Source: Candidatus Leptovillus affinis (GTDB taxonomy: Bacteria > Chloroflexota > Anaerolineae > Promineifilales > Promineifilaceae). From it: a stretch of DNA of 64,000 nt. A program made the position numbers and the translations under genes. The notes under the pieces are model-generated. The model was not told the DNA's origin, made no database searches, and worked only from the letters and a program-made list of their open reading frames with translations. Location: assembly GCA_016705235.1 (NCBI GenBank), contig JADIYP010000001.1:124001-188000 (forward strand), read 5' to 3'. This document shows, in pieces, positions 23,965-33,642 of this stretch; the first letter of the stretch is position 1; each line of letters begins with the position of its first letter.

Positions 23965-26900
23965 ATGACCGATCAACAACCCTTTGTCCATTTGCATGTC
24001 CACAGCGAGTTTTCTTTGCTCGATGGCTTAAGCCGCATCAACGATCTGGTACAGCGCGCCGTCGAGTTAAACCAGCCGGCCATCGCCCTCACCGACCACG
24101 GCGCGATGTATGGCACAATGCCTTTTTACCGCGCCGCCAAAAGCGCCGGCATCAAACCGATCATCGGCATCGAGACATACCTGGCGACCCGCACCATGCA
24201 CGACAAAGACGCGCAGCTAGACAAAGAACGTTTCCACATGCTGCTGTTGGCCCAAAACCAGACCGGTTACCTGAATTTGCTGCAAATCGCCAGCGCGGCG
24301 CAGTTAGATGGCTACTATTACAAACCGCGCATCGACCGGACATTCATGGCGCGTTACAGCGAAGGTCTCATCGCCACCACCGGCTGCATGGCCGGGGAGA
24401 TTCCCCGGGCAATCGGCGCGGGTAAAATGAAGCTGGCCCACGAGCTGATGGGCGAATACCTGGATATTTTTGGCAAAGACCGCCTCTTCATCGAACTGCA
24501 AGAGCACCACATCCCCGAACTGACCGACATCAACAAAAAGCTCATCGAGATGGCGGGGCATTACGGCCTGGAAAATAACTTCCTGGCAACCAACGACGTC
24601 CACTATACCCGCGCCGAAGACGCCAATCCGCATGAAGTGCTGCTGTGCATCCAAACCGGCTCTACCATCGCCGCCCCCAAACTCACCTTCTCCGATAAAG
24701 AGTATTACCTGAAATCGCACAGCGAAATGGGCGCGCTCTTCGGCGAAATCCCCGGCGCATTGCGCAACAGCCTGCTCATTGCCGACATGTGCGACATCAA
24801 CCTGGATCATGAAGGCTACCATTTGCCGGAATTTGAAACCCCAGAGGGATTCACGGCCGATAGTTACCTGCGCCAACTATGCGAGAAAGGTCTAATCTGG
24901 CGTTATGGCGACACACGCGCCCAAAGCGATGATGCGCTGCGCGCTCGATTGGACCATGAGTTGAACATTATTGGCCGGATGGGATTTGCCACCTACTTCC
25001 TCATTGTGTGGGATTTGTGCGAGTGGGCCGCGCGCAGCGACGCCTGGTGGGAAATGCATCAAGACCCGTTCCCCCACGACAATTACCAGGAGTGGAAAGA
25101 CAACGACATCTGGTGGAACGTGCGTGGTTCCGGCGCCGGGTCGGTGGTGGCTTATACGCTGGGCATCACCAGCATCGACCCACTGGTAAACGGCCTGATT
25201 TTTGAACGGTTCCTGAATCCTGGGCGCGTGTCTATGCCCGACATTGACCTGGATTACCCCGATGACGTGCGCGGGTTGATGGTGGCCTATACCAAACGGC
25301 GCTATGGCGCGGAAAAGGTGGCGCAGATCATCACGTTTGGCACGTTGGGCGCGCGCGCGGCCATCCGCGATGTGGGGCGGGCGATGGACATGCCGCTGTC
25401 AGAGGTAGACAGCATTGCGCGATTGGTTCCGGCGGTTCCGGGCAAGCCGGTGAAAATTGAAAATGTGCTGGATAAAGAGCATGAGTTTTATTCGTCGGAA
25501 TTGGAGGAGCGGTATAAGGGGGAAACGGCCGTTAAAACCCTCCTGGACACCGCCCGCAACCTGGAAGGCGTGGCCCGCCATGCCTCCAGCCACGCCGCCG
25601 GCGTCATCGTCTCCGACCGGCCATTGCAAGAATACGTGCCCCTGAACAAACCCACCAGCGGCGACGAAGGGCTGGGCGGCGTGGACCGCGTGACGCAGTG
25701 GCCGATGGAAATTGTCGAATCCATTGGCCTGCTTAAAGTGGACTTTCTGGGCCTCAGCACCCTCACGGTAATGCGTCTGGCCGCCCGCCTGATTGAAGAA
25801 CGGTACGGCACAGTCTACACCATGGACAACATCCCCTACGACGAAGGGCAAGTTGGCCCGGACCCCACCAAAAAGCCGGAAGCGTTGTTTGATATGCTGA
25901 GTCGGGGCGTCGTGGCCGGGGTGTTCCAGGTGGAAGGCGCGGGCATGCGCCGCCTGATGATGGAAATGAAGCCGCGCCGCTTCGACCACATCATCGCCGC
26001 CATCTCGCTGTATCGTCCCGGCCCAATGGACAACATTCCCGAATATATCCGGCGTATGCACGCCGAAATTTACGACCACAAAAACATCGTCGAGTACCAC
26101 ACCCCAGCCCTGGAACCCATCCTCAAAGACACCTACGGCATTCTGGTCTACCAGGAGCAAATCATCCGCATTGCGTCGGACCTGGCCGGCTACGAGCCAG
26201 GCGAAGCGGATATGATCCGCAAAGCGGTGGCCAAGAAGAAAAAGAAGCTGATGGAAGAGCATCAGATTCAGTTTACCGAAGGAGCGATGGCTCGTGGCTT
26301 CAGCCAGCAGGTATGCGACGCGATCTGGGGCGATATTGAATTTTTTGCGCGGTATGGGTTTAACAAGGCCCACGCGGCCGATTATGCCAAAGTTACCTGC
26401 CAGACGGCCTTCCTGAAGGCCCATTACCCGGTGGAATATCTAACCGCCATGCTTTCGGTGGAACGGGACAACACAGACAAGGTGCGGCGTTATTTTGCCG
26501 AGGCCAAGAACCTGGGCATTGATGTGGCCCCGCCGGATGTGAACCACTCCGGGCTGGATTTTACGATTGAAGATGAGCAGGAACGGCCGTTAATCCGCTT
26601 TGGCCTGGGCGCGATCAAAAATGCCGGGGCAGCGGCGCTGAACCTGATTTTGGAAGAGCGGCAGGCGAACGGCCGTTTCACCAGCCTGCAAGACCTCTGC
26701 GACCGGGTAGATTTGCGGCGCGTGGGCAAACGGCCGTTAGAATACATGATCAAAGGGCGGGCTTTCGATGAATGGGGCACGCCGGCGCAGTTTATGGATG
26801 CGCTGGACCGCATCGTTGGGTACAGCAGCAGCACCCACAACGCCGCCGCCCAGGGACAGATGAGCCTGTTTGGCGGCCTGACCGGCGCGCCGGCGCTGCA

Positions 26901-27950
26901 ATTAGCCGTCGATTTACTGCATCCGGCGGACAGCGTGGAGAAAATAGACCACAAAACTTTGTTAGAATGGGAGAAAGAAGCTTTGGGCGTACACGTTTCG
27001 GAACATCCATTGGAACGGCCGTTGGCCCAACTCCAACCGCACACCAGCGGCCCTATCGGCGAAATTCAGGCGACCGACAACGGCAAAACCGTCAAAGTCG
27101 CCGGCATGATCAGCACCTTGCGCACCCTGACAACCAAAAAGGGCGACCCCATGGCCTTTGCCACGCTGGAAGACCTGGACCACAAGATCGACGTGGTCTT
27201 TTTCCCGCGCACCTGGAAGGAATTCCGCGATCTGGTGAGCGTGGACCAGGTGATGCTGGTGACGGGCAAGGTGCAAACCAAAGGCGACGACGTGAACATC
27301 ATTGTGGATCGGGTGCAGACGAAGGTGGAAAATGGCGTCGCCGCCGACGATGAGGGGCATTTGCTGGGCAATGGCCGACGGCCGGGGAATGGGAACGGGA
27401 ACGGCAACGGCCGTTTGCACGAACCATTCCTGGCTTACACCCCGCCGGCCGAACCCGATTACCTCGACGATGGCGACCAGGACGCCGAAGATGATTTTGA
27501 CGGCCCGCCGCCGCCGCCGAATTTTGATGAAGATAGTGTGGCACGGCCGTTGTCGAACCCACAACCAGCCGCAGCCCGGCGTGAACGGGAAACGGCCGTG
27601 GCCCCGCCGCCAACAAACAAACAAACAAACCAACCACCAAACCAACCAAAACCGCCAAACCAGCAGCCCCGCCCGCCCCGCCCATCGTCTTTGGCGACAA
27701 ACAGGCCAGCCGGATAGCCAACAACGTCAAAACAGTCGTGGTAGAAATTAAGCCGGTGGGAAATTGGAAGGATGTGTGCCGCCGCGCTCTGGAAGAAGCG
27801 GCTAAATACGAAGGCGAAGACGCCCTCACCCTGGAATTAGCCGGGCATGGCTGGGCCATCGATTTCCCCAACCAACACACCAAAATTTGCCAGGACCTGA
27901 TCGGCAGCCTGCGCCGCCTCTCAGGCGTCGCCAACGTGAAGGCAGTCTGA
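23965..27950 (+). CDS. dnaE: DNA polymerase III alpha subunit, frameshift near the 3' end
   Basis: The main frame (23965-27717, 1250 codons) has the PHP domain (HLHVHSEFSLLDGLSR, ALTDHGAMYG), the polymerase catalytic Asp residues in MPDIDLDYPDD and further downstream, FNKAHAADYA, the HhH region and an OB fold (VKVAGMISTLRTL). After an acidic/Asn-Gly-rich stretch the frame runs into a CAAA-type microsatellite and stops at 27717. A conserved C-terminal module continues one base back in another frame (PPIVFGDKQASRIANN, then VVVEIKPVGNWKDVCRR to VANVKAV) and stops at 27950. The shift must lie between 27585 and 27717. One more 4-base repeat unit would rejoin the frames. Start chosen at MTDQQPFVHLHVH. 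DnaE is the replicative polymerase. Confidence 0.93.
27611..27660 (+). repeat. CAAA/CCAAC microsatellite at the dnaE frameshift
   Basis: Four tandem CAAA-type units followed by CCAACCACC-like variants. The same composition, inverted, is found at 62675-62725 at the 3' end of the glycosyltransferase gene. It encodes a Asn/Gln/Pro-rich stretch in dnaE (NKQTNQPPNQPKPPNQQ). Confidence 0.85.
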
Positions 27951-28012
27951 GACTTGGAGACCTGGAGACTTGGAGACCTGATTGACTGACTCTCAATCGC
28001 AAATCGCAAATC
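27951..28012 (+). repeat. Heptamer-type repeats after dnaE
   Basis: GACTTGGAGACCTGGAGACTTGGAGACCTG (shown here only as the period GAGACYTG) followed by AATCGCAAATCGCAAATCGC. These fill the gap between dnaE and the convergent dipeptidase gene. Confidence 0.8.
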
Positions 28013-28022
28013 GCCTTCTGGT

Positions 28023-29087
28023 TCAGGGAAGCGCGCGCCGCAGAATGCGCAGCCAGTTGCCGCTCATAATGCCTGCCACATCCGACGTTTCGTAGCCACG
28101 CGCCAGCAGCGCGTCCCCAATTTTGCCCAGGTCGGCGATGCTGTCCAATTCGGCGGGGATGTGTTCCGCGCCAAACCCGCCATCCAGGTCGCTGCCAATG
28201 CCCACGCTGCGGGCGCTGCCCAACACCTGGCAAACGTGGTCGATATTGGCCACCACATGGTCCAACGTCACCGCCGCTTTGCGATCTCCCTTACGCCAGC
28301 CGGGCTGCAAAAAAGCGTTGTACAACACCGTGCCAATCACCCCATCCCGCTCACCTATCAGGCGAATTTGCGTATCGCTGAGCTGGCGCGTGCCGGGGAC
28401 CAGCGCCCGGCAGTTGCTGTGCGTGGCCACGGTCACACCTTCGTAGCGTTCCAGCGCTTCGATGGTTGATTTCTCGCTCATATGGGTCAGGTCCAGAATA
28501 AAACCCAGATCGGCCATCACTTCCAGCAGGCGGTAGCCCTCTTTGGTCAGGCCGTCGTCGGTGCGCGTCCAGCCGCCGGTCGCGTAGCGCGTGTCGTCCC
28601 AGGCCAGGCCGATCAGACGTAGGCCGCGTTCATACCACATTTCCGCCTCTTCCGGCTCGCGGATGGGGTCGGCGCCTTCCATGAGCGGCACAATGCCCAA
28701 CAGCGGCGCAGGATTGTCGTCTTGATGGCTTGCCAGCACTTCATCCAGGGCGGCTTGATGGGTGACGAGGCGGAGCGATTGATTTTCGTCGACCAGGCGA
28801 TGGTAGAAATCGAGCTGCTTCATGCCATAGCCAAAGGCTTCGTTGGCGTTGTGGTAGACCATTTTGTCGGCCAGAGTGGGGATTTTGGCATGGCTGGGGG
28901 TGACAAACAGCGTGCCAAAGACCAATCCAACGCCGCCCTGGCGCATGTCTGGGAATGAGACGGTGGCCTGACCTCGTTCGCCATCTGGCTCTTCTTGGGC
29001 GCGTGTGTAAGAAATGGGATGGAGGGGGGAACGGCCGTGATTCAGCGCGTTATAAGCAATATCCAAATGGGCGTCAACAATCATCAT
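28023..29087 (-). CDS. Membrane dipeptidase family (M19) peptidase
   Basis: 354 residues. The renal-dipeptidase family motifs are present: VDAHLDIAYNAL (metal HxD), a Glu-containing central segment (GIVPLMEGADPI), THSNCRALV (metal His) and IGSDLDGGFG near the C-terminus (metal Asp). M19 enzymes hydrolyse dipeptides, including some with D-residues, with two zinc ions. No signal peptide or membrane segment is present, so it should be cytoplasmic. The start is one of two adjacent ATGs (29087/29084) behind GGAAC. It is followed upstream by the DUF1801 gene in the same direction. Confidence 0.9.
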   Translation of the reverse strand: MMIVDAHLDIAYNALNHGRSPLHPISYTRAQEEPDGERGQATVSFPDMRQGGVGLVFGTLFVTPSHAKIPTLADKMVYHNANEAFGYGMKQLDFYHRLVDENQSLRLVTHQAALDEVLASHQDDNPAPLLGIVPLMEGADPIREPEEAEMWYERGLRLIGLAWDDTRYATGGWTRTDDGLTKEGYRLLEVMADLGFILDLTHMSEKSTIEALERYEGVTVATHSNCRALVPGTRQLSDTQIRLIGERDGVIGTVLYNAFLQPGWRKGDRKAAVTLDHVVANIDHVCQVLGSARSVGIGSDLDGGFGAEHIPAELDSIADLGKIGDALLARGYETSDVAGIMSGNWLRILRRALP

Positions 29088-29124
29088 GAAAAAGTTCCTT
29101 GTGTATACGGGGCTGGTCAATGGG

Positions 29125-29508
29125 CTATTTTTTCGATTTGGCCGCCGCTCTTTGTGCATTTTCCGCTACCCGATACTGAACAATTTTGCGGATCAGATCC
29201 AACGGCAGCGGCTGGTCGATGGGAAACTGCACCGAACCCTTGCCTGTCTTATAGACCGACAATTCTTCCTGAAACGCCTCCATACCTGTGGGCGCGGGGT
29301 ATAAACCGATATGGTTTTTAAAGGCCGCAAAATGAACCAGATTCCCGTTCAGGGCAAAGGTGGGCATTTGATAGCTGATTTTTTCTTCTGCGGCCGGCGC
29401 GGCGGCCTGAATAGTCGCCCTGAGTTCTGCCAACATCACCTGGACATCTTCGGGAAATGCCGCAATATACTCATCAATATTCTTAGGTTTTAGTTTATCT
29501 TCCATCAT
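29125..29508 (-). CDS. DUF1801 (YdhG-like) domain protein
   Basis: 127 residues matching the DUF1801 family pattern: NIDEYIAAFPEDVQVMLAELR, AEEKISYQMPTFALNG, LVHFAAFKNHIGLYP and the C-terminal FPIDQPLPLDLIRKIVQYR. Proteins of this fold resemble the iron chaperone frataxin, but the function of most members is unknown. The start at MMEDKLKP was chosen (AGAGAAAC upstream). Longer in-frame starts would translate heptamer repeat sequence. Confidence 0.85.
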   Translation of the reverse strand: MMEDKLKPKNIDEYIAAFPEDVQVMLAELRATIQAAAPAAEEKISYQMPTFALNGNLVHFAAFKNHIGLYPAPTGMEAFQEELSVYKTGKGSVQFPIDQPLPLDLIRKIVQYRVAENAQRAAAKSKK

Positions 29509-29570
29509 GTGTTTCTCTTTTGTCACCATCCAGAATGCTTTTGGAACGATAATTAAACGGCTTGCAGAAC

Positions 29571-29636
29571 TGAGAACTGAGATTGGAGACTGGAGATTGA
29601 ACCAATCTCTACTCTCCTCTCCAGTCTCTAATTCTC
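29571..29636. repeat. Heptanucleotide inverted repeat upstream of the DUF1801 gene
   Basis: GATTGGAGACTGGAGATTGA on the left and CTCCTCTCCAGTCTCTAATTC on the right are imperfect inverted arms of the GGAGACT/GGAGATT family (each arm about 20 bases). It is directly followed by the 109-bp element at 29637. Confidence 0.85.
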
Positions 29637-29745
29637 CTAGCAGTTTGTCGGAAAAGTACACGTAGCCGCGGTTTCTTACCGCGTCTTCCAGAGGCGGGGT
29701 AAGGATACCCCGGCTACAAAAAGAGGTTCTCCGACAGACTGCTAG
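29637..29745. mobile_element. 109-bp MITE-like palindromic element
   Basis: The ends CTAGCAGTTTGTCGGA and TCCGACAGACTGCTAG are near-perfect terminal inverted repeats, bounded on both sides by CTAG, and the interior also pairs (GTAGCCGCGG against CCCCGGCTAC). There is no coding capacity. Short terminal repeats with a CTAG boundary fit a non-autonomous derivative of a DDE-transposase element, but no parent element is present in the window. Confidence 0.7.
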
Positions 29746-29765
29746 AGGTTATTTTATCCGCGTTT

Positions 29766-31325
29766 CTAACAGCTTCGGAACTGCTGCAATCGTTTTTCCA
29801 CGGCAATGGCCGATGGCGTGATGGCCAATCCGCCCAGTCCTGTGCAGCGCAGTTCGTGGGTCATGCTGTTGCCCACGGCCAGCATCGTCGCCACCACTTC
29901 ATCAAACGTAATGACCGGATCATAATTAGCCAGGGCCATGTTGGCGCAAGAAAGCGCGTTGGAGGCCGCCATGACATTGCGCCCCAGGCAAGGCGCTTCC
30001 ACGCGCTTGCCAATCGGATCGCAGATCATGCCCAGTGAATTTTGCAGCGCCAGCGAAGCCGCCGCCGCCGATTGTTCCAATGTGCCGCCAGCTAAAACGA
30101 CCAGACCGGCCGCAGCCATGGCCGAGCCGGCGCCGCATTCCGCCTGGCAGCCACCCACTTCGGCGGAAAAAGTGGCGTGCTCAGAAATGAAGACGCCAAT
30201 CATGCCGGCGGCCAGCATGGCGTGGACGATGTCTTCTTCGCCTTTGCCCATAACGGCCGCTGCGCCCAGAATAGCGCCGGGCAATGCGCCGCAAGACCCG
30301 GCCGTCGGCGCGGCTACAATAACGCCCATCGAGCTTTTTATTTCCATCATGGCTGTGACGTATAGGATCATGGTGTTCAACGGTTCGCCGTTGATGAGCG
30401 TTTGGCTGACCATGCGCTGTCTGAAGCCAACGGATTGGCAAGGCAAGATACGATCTTCGTAGTAGGTGCCGCGTAAGCCTTGTTGGATGGAATTGTCCAT
30501 CAGGCGGACGATGTGGCTCATTCGCTGGCACACGTCGGCTTCGGTGATGCCGCCGCGCGCGCTTTCGTAGCGCACGGCCAATTCCCACAGGTTCAGGCCG
30601 TGATCACGGCCGTATGCCAACATATCCTCGCAGTAAATAAATGGAACCTCTAAATCCTTGCGCGACAAAATGGGCAGAACCGGCTGTAAATAGCGCACAA
30701 AATCCACATCTTTCAGCGCTTCAAGGGCCGCTATATCGTCGATGGCAAAGGGAGTGGCGCTTTTGAGTTCGACAAACTGCCTGTCGCCGATGTGGTGTTC
30801 GAGAAAATCATAGGCCAGGGCGGCCGGGAGCTGTGCCTGGATGGCGGGCAGGTTACGGCCGTATATCAGCAGTTCGTGGTAATCGCCGTTCATGGAAACG
30901 GCCGTGCCGTCTATCTCTTGCACCTCAATCATGCCGCCGCCGGTAGAAATGGCCGTGAATGTATGCGAAACCCGCGAGTTAGAAATGCGAATGCGGTACA
31001 TGTTGGGATGAGTCGCCCCATAGCTCAGGTAATTCACCTGAATGGCGATGCCGGCCGCCTGAATGCCTTCCCTGTATGATTCCATGCGCGCATCATCGGC
31101 CTGCCAGCCGAGAAGACCGCCATACAGGCCCATGTCGGTCCCCTGGCTCTCGTGCGTGGTCACCAGGGAGCCGTTGGGATCATAATCAATGACTACTTCC
31201 TCAATTTCGCCATCGATCAGGTCGCGCAAGAGCAGGCCCATGCGACACCCGGCGGCGCTGTGGGAACTGGAAGGACCGCGCATGACCGGGCCAATGGCAT
31301 CATTAAAGATACTGGAAACTGCCAT
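29766..31325 (-). CDS. sdaA: L-serine ammonia-lyase, iron-sulfur type, single chain
   Basis: 519 residues combining the beta (N-terminal, about 1-210) and alpha (C-terminal) parts of iron-sulfur L-serine dehydratase. N-terminal signature: IGPVMRGPSSSHSAAG, then the ACT-like region. The cluster cysteines are expected in APTAGSCGALPGA, GGCQAECGAGSAMAA and GMICDPIGKRVEAPCLGRN. It deaminates L-serine to pyruvate and ammonia. RBS and start (MAVSSIFND) are good. It is transcribed in the same direction as the nfo gene upstream, 35 bases apart, so the two may be co-transcribed. Confidence 0.94.
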   Translation of the reverse strand: MAVSSIFNDAIGPVMRGPSSSHSAAGCRMGLLLRDLIDGEIEEVVIDYDPNGSLVTTHESQGTDMGLYGGLLGWQADDARMESYREGIQAAGIAIQVNYLSYGATHPNMYRIRISNSRVSHTFTAISTGGGMIEVQEIDGTAVSMNGDYHELLIYGRNLPAIQAQLPAALAYDFLEHHIGDRQFVELKSATPFAIDDIAALEALKDVDFVRYLQPVLPILSRKDLEVPFIYCEDMLAYGRDHGLNLWELAVRYESARGGITEADVCQRMSHIVRLMDNSIQQGLRGTYYEDRILPCQSVGFRQRMVSQTLINGEPLNTMILYVTAMMEIKSSMGVIVAAPTAGSCGALPGAILGAAAVMGKGEEDIVHAMLAAGMIGVFISEHATFSAEVGGCQAECGAGSAMAAAGLVVLAGGTLEQSAAAASLALQNSLGMICDPIGKRVEAPCLGRNVMAASNALSCANMALANYDPVITFDEVVATMLAVGNSMTHELRCTGLGGLAITPSAIAVEKRLQQFRSC

Positions 31326-31359
31326 GGAAACCTCGCTTTGTTGGTTTAGATTTGCGGTT

Positions 31360-32235
31360 TTAGTTTATTATCAAGCTGCGTAATGTCGCCAGATTAACCG
31401 GATCCATTTCGATGTCACGGCCGTCTTCATCTTCTTCCGTCTTCGGCGTTTCCAGGTGGGCGGCATGATTGGCCCAACGCGGATCGTTCACAAAGTTGGC
31501 AAAACCAGCCGCGCCAATGAACCCCCGGCCGATATGCTCATGACGGTCTTTGTTAGATCCCATCTCGTGTTTGCTGTCGTTGAAGTGGAAAAACTTGATT
31601 CGATCCAGGCCGATTAGCCGGTCGAACTCGGCCATGGTGGCCGCGTAGGCTTCCGGCGTGCGAATATCGTAACCGGCGGCAAAAACGTGGCAGGTATCGA
31701 AACAAACGCCCAGGCGTTCGTCTGGACCAGCCTCGTTCAATATCCAGGCCAATTGGGCAAAGGTGCAGCCCAGATTGGTTCCCTGCCCGGCCATTGTTTC
31801 GGGGCAGATGGTGACGTGGGGAGCGGAAACGGCCGTTTCCGCCAACAATCGCCGCAAAGCCCGGGCAATATGCGCCAGCCCGGTCGCCTCATCACCGCCC
31901 ACAAAAGAACCCGGGTGAAACGTAAGCAGCGGAATGCCCAACTGCCCGCAGCGTTCCACCTCCACCTTCAACGCCTGGTAAGATTTCTCCCACAGCGCCT
32001 CATCCGGCGAGGCCACATTAATCAAATAACTGGCGTGTACGGCCACCGGAAAAATGTGGCTATTTGCCTGCGCCGCTTCGCGGAATTGGGCAATATCTTT
32101 GTCGGTCAGCGGCTTCGCCTGCCATTGGCGATTGCTTTTGGTAAAGATCAGCATGGTCTCGCAGCCGGTTTCATCGCCGCGTTTAAAGGCCGTATATGCT
32201 CCGCCGGCCGTGCTCATGTGTGCGCCTAATCGCAT
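31360..32235 (-). CDS. nfo: Deoxyribonuclease IV (AP endonuclease)
   Basis: 291 residues, a normal length for Nfo/EndoIV. It cleaves 5' to abasic sites in base excision repair using three zinc ions. Metal and active-site segments visible: GAHMSTAGGAYTAF, VHASYLIN, LLTFHPGSFVG, ICPETMAGQGTNLG, CFDTCHVFAAGYD, FFHFNDSKHEMGSNKDRHEHIG. The C-terminus LETPKTEED is family-typical. The start (MRLGAHMS) is preceded on the minus strand by AAGGAAACC. Confidence 0.95.
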   Translation of the reverse strand: MRLGAHMSTAGGAYTAFKRGDETGCETMLIFTKSNRQWQAKPLTDKDIAQFREAAQANSHIFPVAVHASYLINVASPDEALWEKSYQALKVEVERCGQLGIPLLTFHPGSFVGGDEATGLAHIARALRRLLAETAVSAPHVTICPETMAGQGTNLGCTFAQLAWILNEAGPDERLGVCFDTCHVFAAGYDIRTPEAYAATMAEFDRLIGLDRIKFFHFNDSKHEMGSNKDRHEHIGRGFIGAAGFANFVNDPRWANHAAHLETPKTEEDEDGRDIEMDPVNLATLRSLIIN

Positions 32236-32255
32236 GGGGGTTTCCTTATGTGTGC

Positions 32256-32291
32256 GGCTGAGCGGGGCAACTGTTCCTGACCCGCTCAGCC
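32256..32291 (-). terminator. Hairpin after the 74-residue hypothetical gene
   Basis: GGCTGAGCGGGG (32256-32267) and CCCGCTCAGCC (32281-32291) form a strong stem about 11 bases after the stop codon of the minus-strand gene at 32302. There is no clear T-run, so it may be a weak terminator or an mRNA stabiliser. Confidence 0.5.
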
Positions 32292-32301
32292 AACAGTTTA
32301 T

Positions 32302-32526
32302 TTACCACGTCATTCTTTCGGGCATATCGCTGCCAAAATAGCCGATGGATTCTGAACCGTCCAGGCTATACACGCCATCGCCAACGATACGCCAGACCCG
32401 TTTACCGGCCAGATCGACAATAAAATCGCCTTCACGCTTGCCGGTGGCCACATCTTCCAGATCGTACAATATTTGCCCGCGCAAGACGGCAAACTGTTCG
32501 CCTTTTTTGTCTACCAAACCACGCAT
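32302..32526 (-). CDS. Small hypothetical protein
   Basis: 74 residues starting MRGLVDKKGEQFAVLRGQ, with a good AGGAGAG six bases upstream. The middle contains VDLAGKRVWRIVGDGVYSLDGSESIGYFG, resembling short beta-strand proteins that wrap a single repeat. I do not recognise the family. It lies upstream of nfo in the same direction with a hairpin between them. Confidence 0.7.
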   Translation of the reverse strand: MRGLVDKKGEQFAVLRGQILYDLEDVATGKREGDFIVDLAGKRVWRIVGDGVYSLDGSESIGYFGSDMPERMTW

Positions 32527-32629
32527 GAGTTTCTCTCCTTCAGGTGTCGGTCGGGAGTTGTTTGTGAGCAATGGGGGGAATAATTAGTGGTCAATGCTTG
32601 CCACTAGCAACTTTCCGCCAACAACTGCG

Positions 32630-33427
32630 CTAAGGAATCGTGAAGGTATCCCGGATTGACCCGGCATCATCGGTGAGCGTAACGGTCTCTCCGGATTCCC
32701 AAACAGGCGATTCCAACCCCCAGAATAAATCGGTCGGGCTGTTGTTGCCGGTTTCGGTGTGGATGAGGATGCCCGCGCCTTCGCCAAAGAGCGTAACCTG
32801 AGCAAATCGGTACACAAAACCACTTTCGTCGCTGAGGGTCCAGCCAAGCAGGTTGATCTGGCGTGTGCCGGAGTTGATGATTTGCACGGCTTCATCGGTG
32901 ATGGAGCCGGCGCCGATCACATCGCCGATCTGGAGGATGGCTTCTCCCTGGGCAGCGGCGGCTTCGGTGGGGATGGGCGTGGGCGGCACGCCAGGAAGTG
33001 GGGTGTTGGTGGGTACGGCCGTTGGCGTTGCCAATCCGCCGATGGGGATGATGATCTGCTGGCCGACACTCAGAAAGTTGGGGTTATCGATCCCGTTGGC
33101 GGCCATGATGTCTTCTATGGAAACTTCGTAGCGCGTGCTGATGCTGCCGAGGGTATCACCCGACTGTACGGTGTGGGTGGTGGGGCCGTCGCTAACGGCC
33201 GTTGCCTCTTCTACCGCGCCAGCCCCATCTTCTGCTGCCGGAGCCGCCGCCTCGCCAAGTTGGGCGCTGATGTCTGGTGTGGGGATTACGGCCGTTGCCG
33301 TCGCCACTGCTGCCACCCTATCAACGCCGCCATTGCGACCATCCCACCAATACAAAATCGCCAGCACCACGGCCGCCGACACCAGAATGTTCAACAAAAG
33401 GAAAGGCACCATCCGACGAAAAGACAT
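32630..33427 (-). CDS. Membrane-anchored LysM and lamin-tail domain protein
   Basis: 265 residues. One N-terminal membrane helix (FLLLNILVSAAVVLAILYWW) anchors it. A LysM motif at about 83-128 (HTVQSGDTLGSISTRYEVS, ANGIDNPNFLSVGQQIIIP) suggests binding to peptidoglycan or another glycan. A Pro/Thr linker follows, and the C-terminal 105 residues look like a lamin-tail (LTD) beta domain (EAVQIINSGTRQINLLGWTLSDESG, quoted in part, and ETVTLTDDAGSIRDTF). LTD domains often accompany surface or secreted proteins in this phylum. No catalytic motif is visible. It is divergent from the PfkB-parAB operon. Confidence 0.87.
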   Translation of the reverse strand: MSFRRMVPFLLLNILVSAAVVLAILYWWDGRNGGVDRVAAVATATAVIPTPDISAQLGEAAAPAAEDGAGAVEEATAVSDGPTTHTVQSGDTLGSISTRYEVSIEDIMAANGIDNPNFLSVGQQIIIPIGGLATPTAVPTNTPLPGVPPTPIPTEAAAAQGEAILQIGDVIGAGSITDEAVQIINSGTRQINLLGWTLSDESGFVYRFAQVTLFGEGAGILIHTETGNNSPTDLFWGLESPVWESGETVTLTDDAGSIRDTFTIP

Positions 33428-33472
33428 CTGATTCTCCTGAGTGAATTAAACTTATTGTACAGGAAGCAGAGA

Positions 33473-33500
33473 GCTAGAGCTAGAGTCAGAGCAAGAGGAG
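33473..33500 (+). repeat. GAGCTA/GAGTCA short repeats
   Basis: AGAGCTAGAGCTAGAGTCAG and following GAGCAAGAGG. The related inverted sequence (CTCGCTCTCGCTCTGACTC) is found at 49642-49665. A minor member of the simple-repeat families of this window. Confidence 0.5.
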
Positions 33501-33642
33501 ATGTGGCAGCGGTGTATTTCAGGAGAGCGTGGGATTGGGTTGGGGCTGTTCCGTTCTTTCTTTCCACTCTCCAAGGTCTACACGCTGCGCACAATCTCCG
33601 GCTCTCGCTATCGCCCCCGCTATATGTTAGAATTTCTGCGGC

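Noticed and set aside
30181..30588. Alternative reading frame inside the serine dehydratase gene
   Set aside because: Overlaps a complete, well-conserved enzyme and has no own signals.
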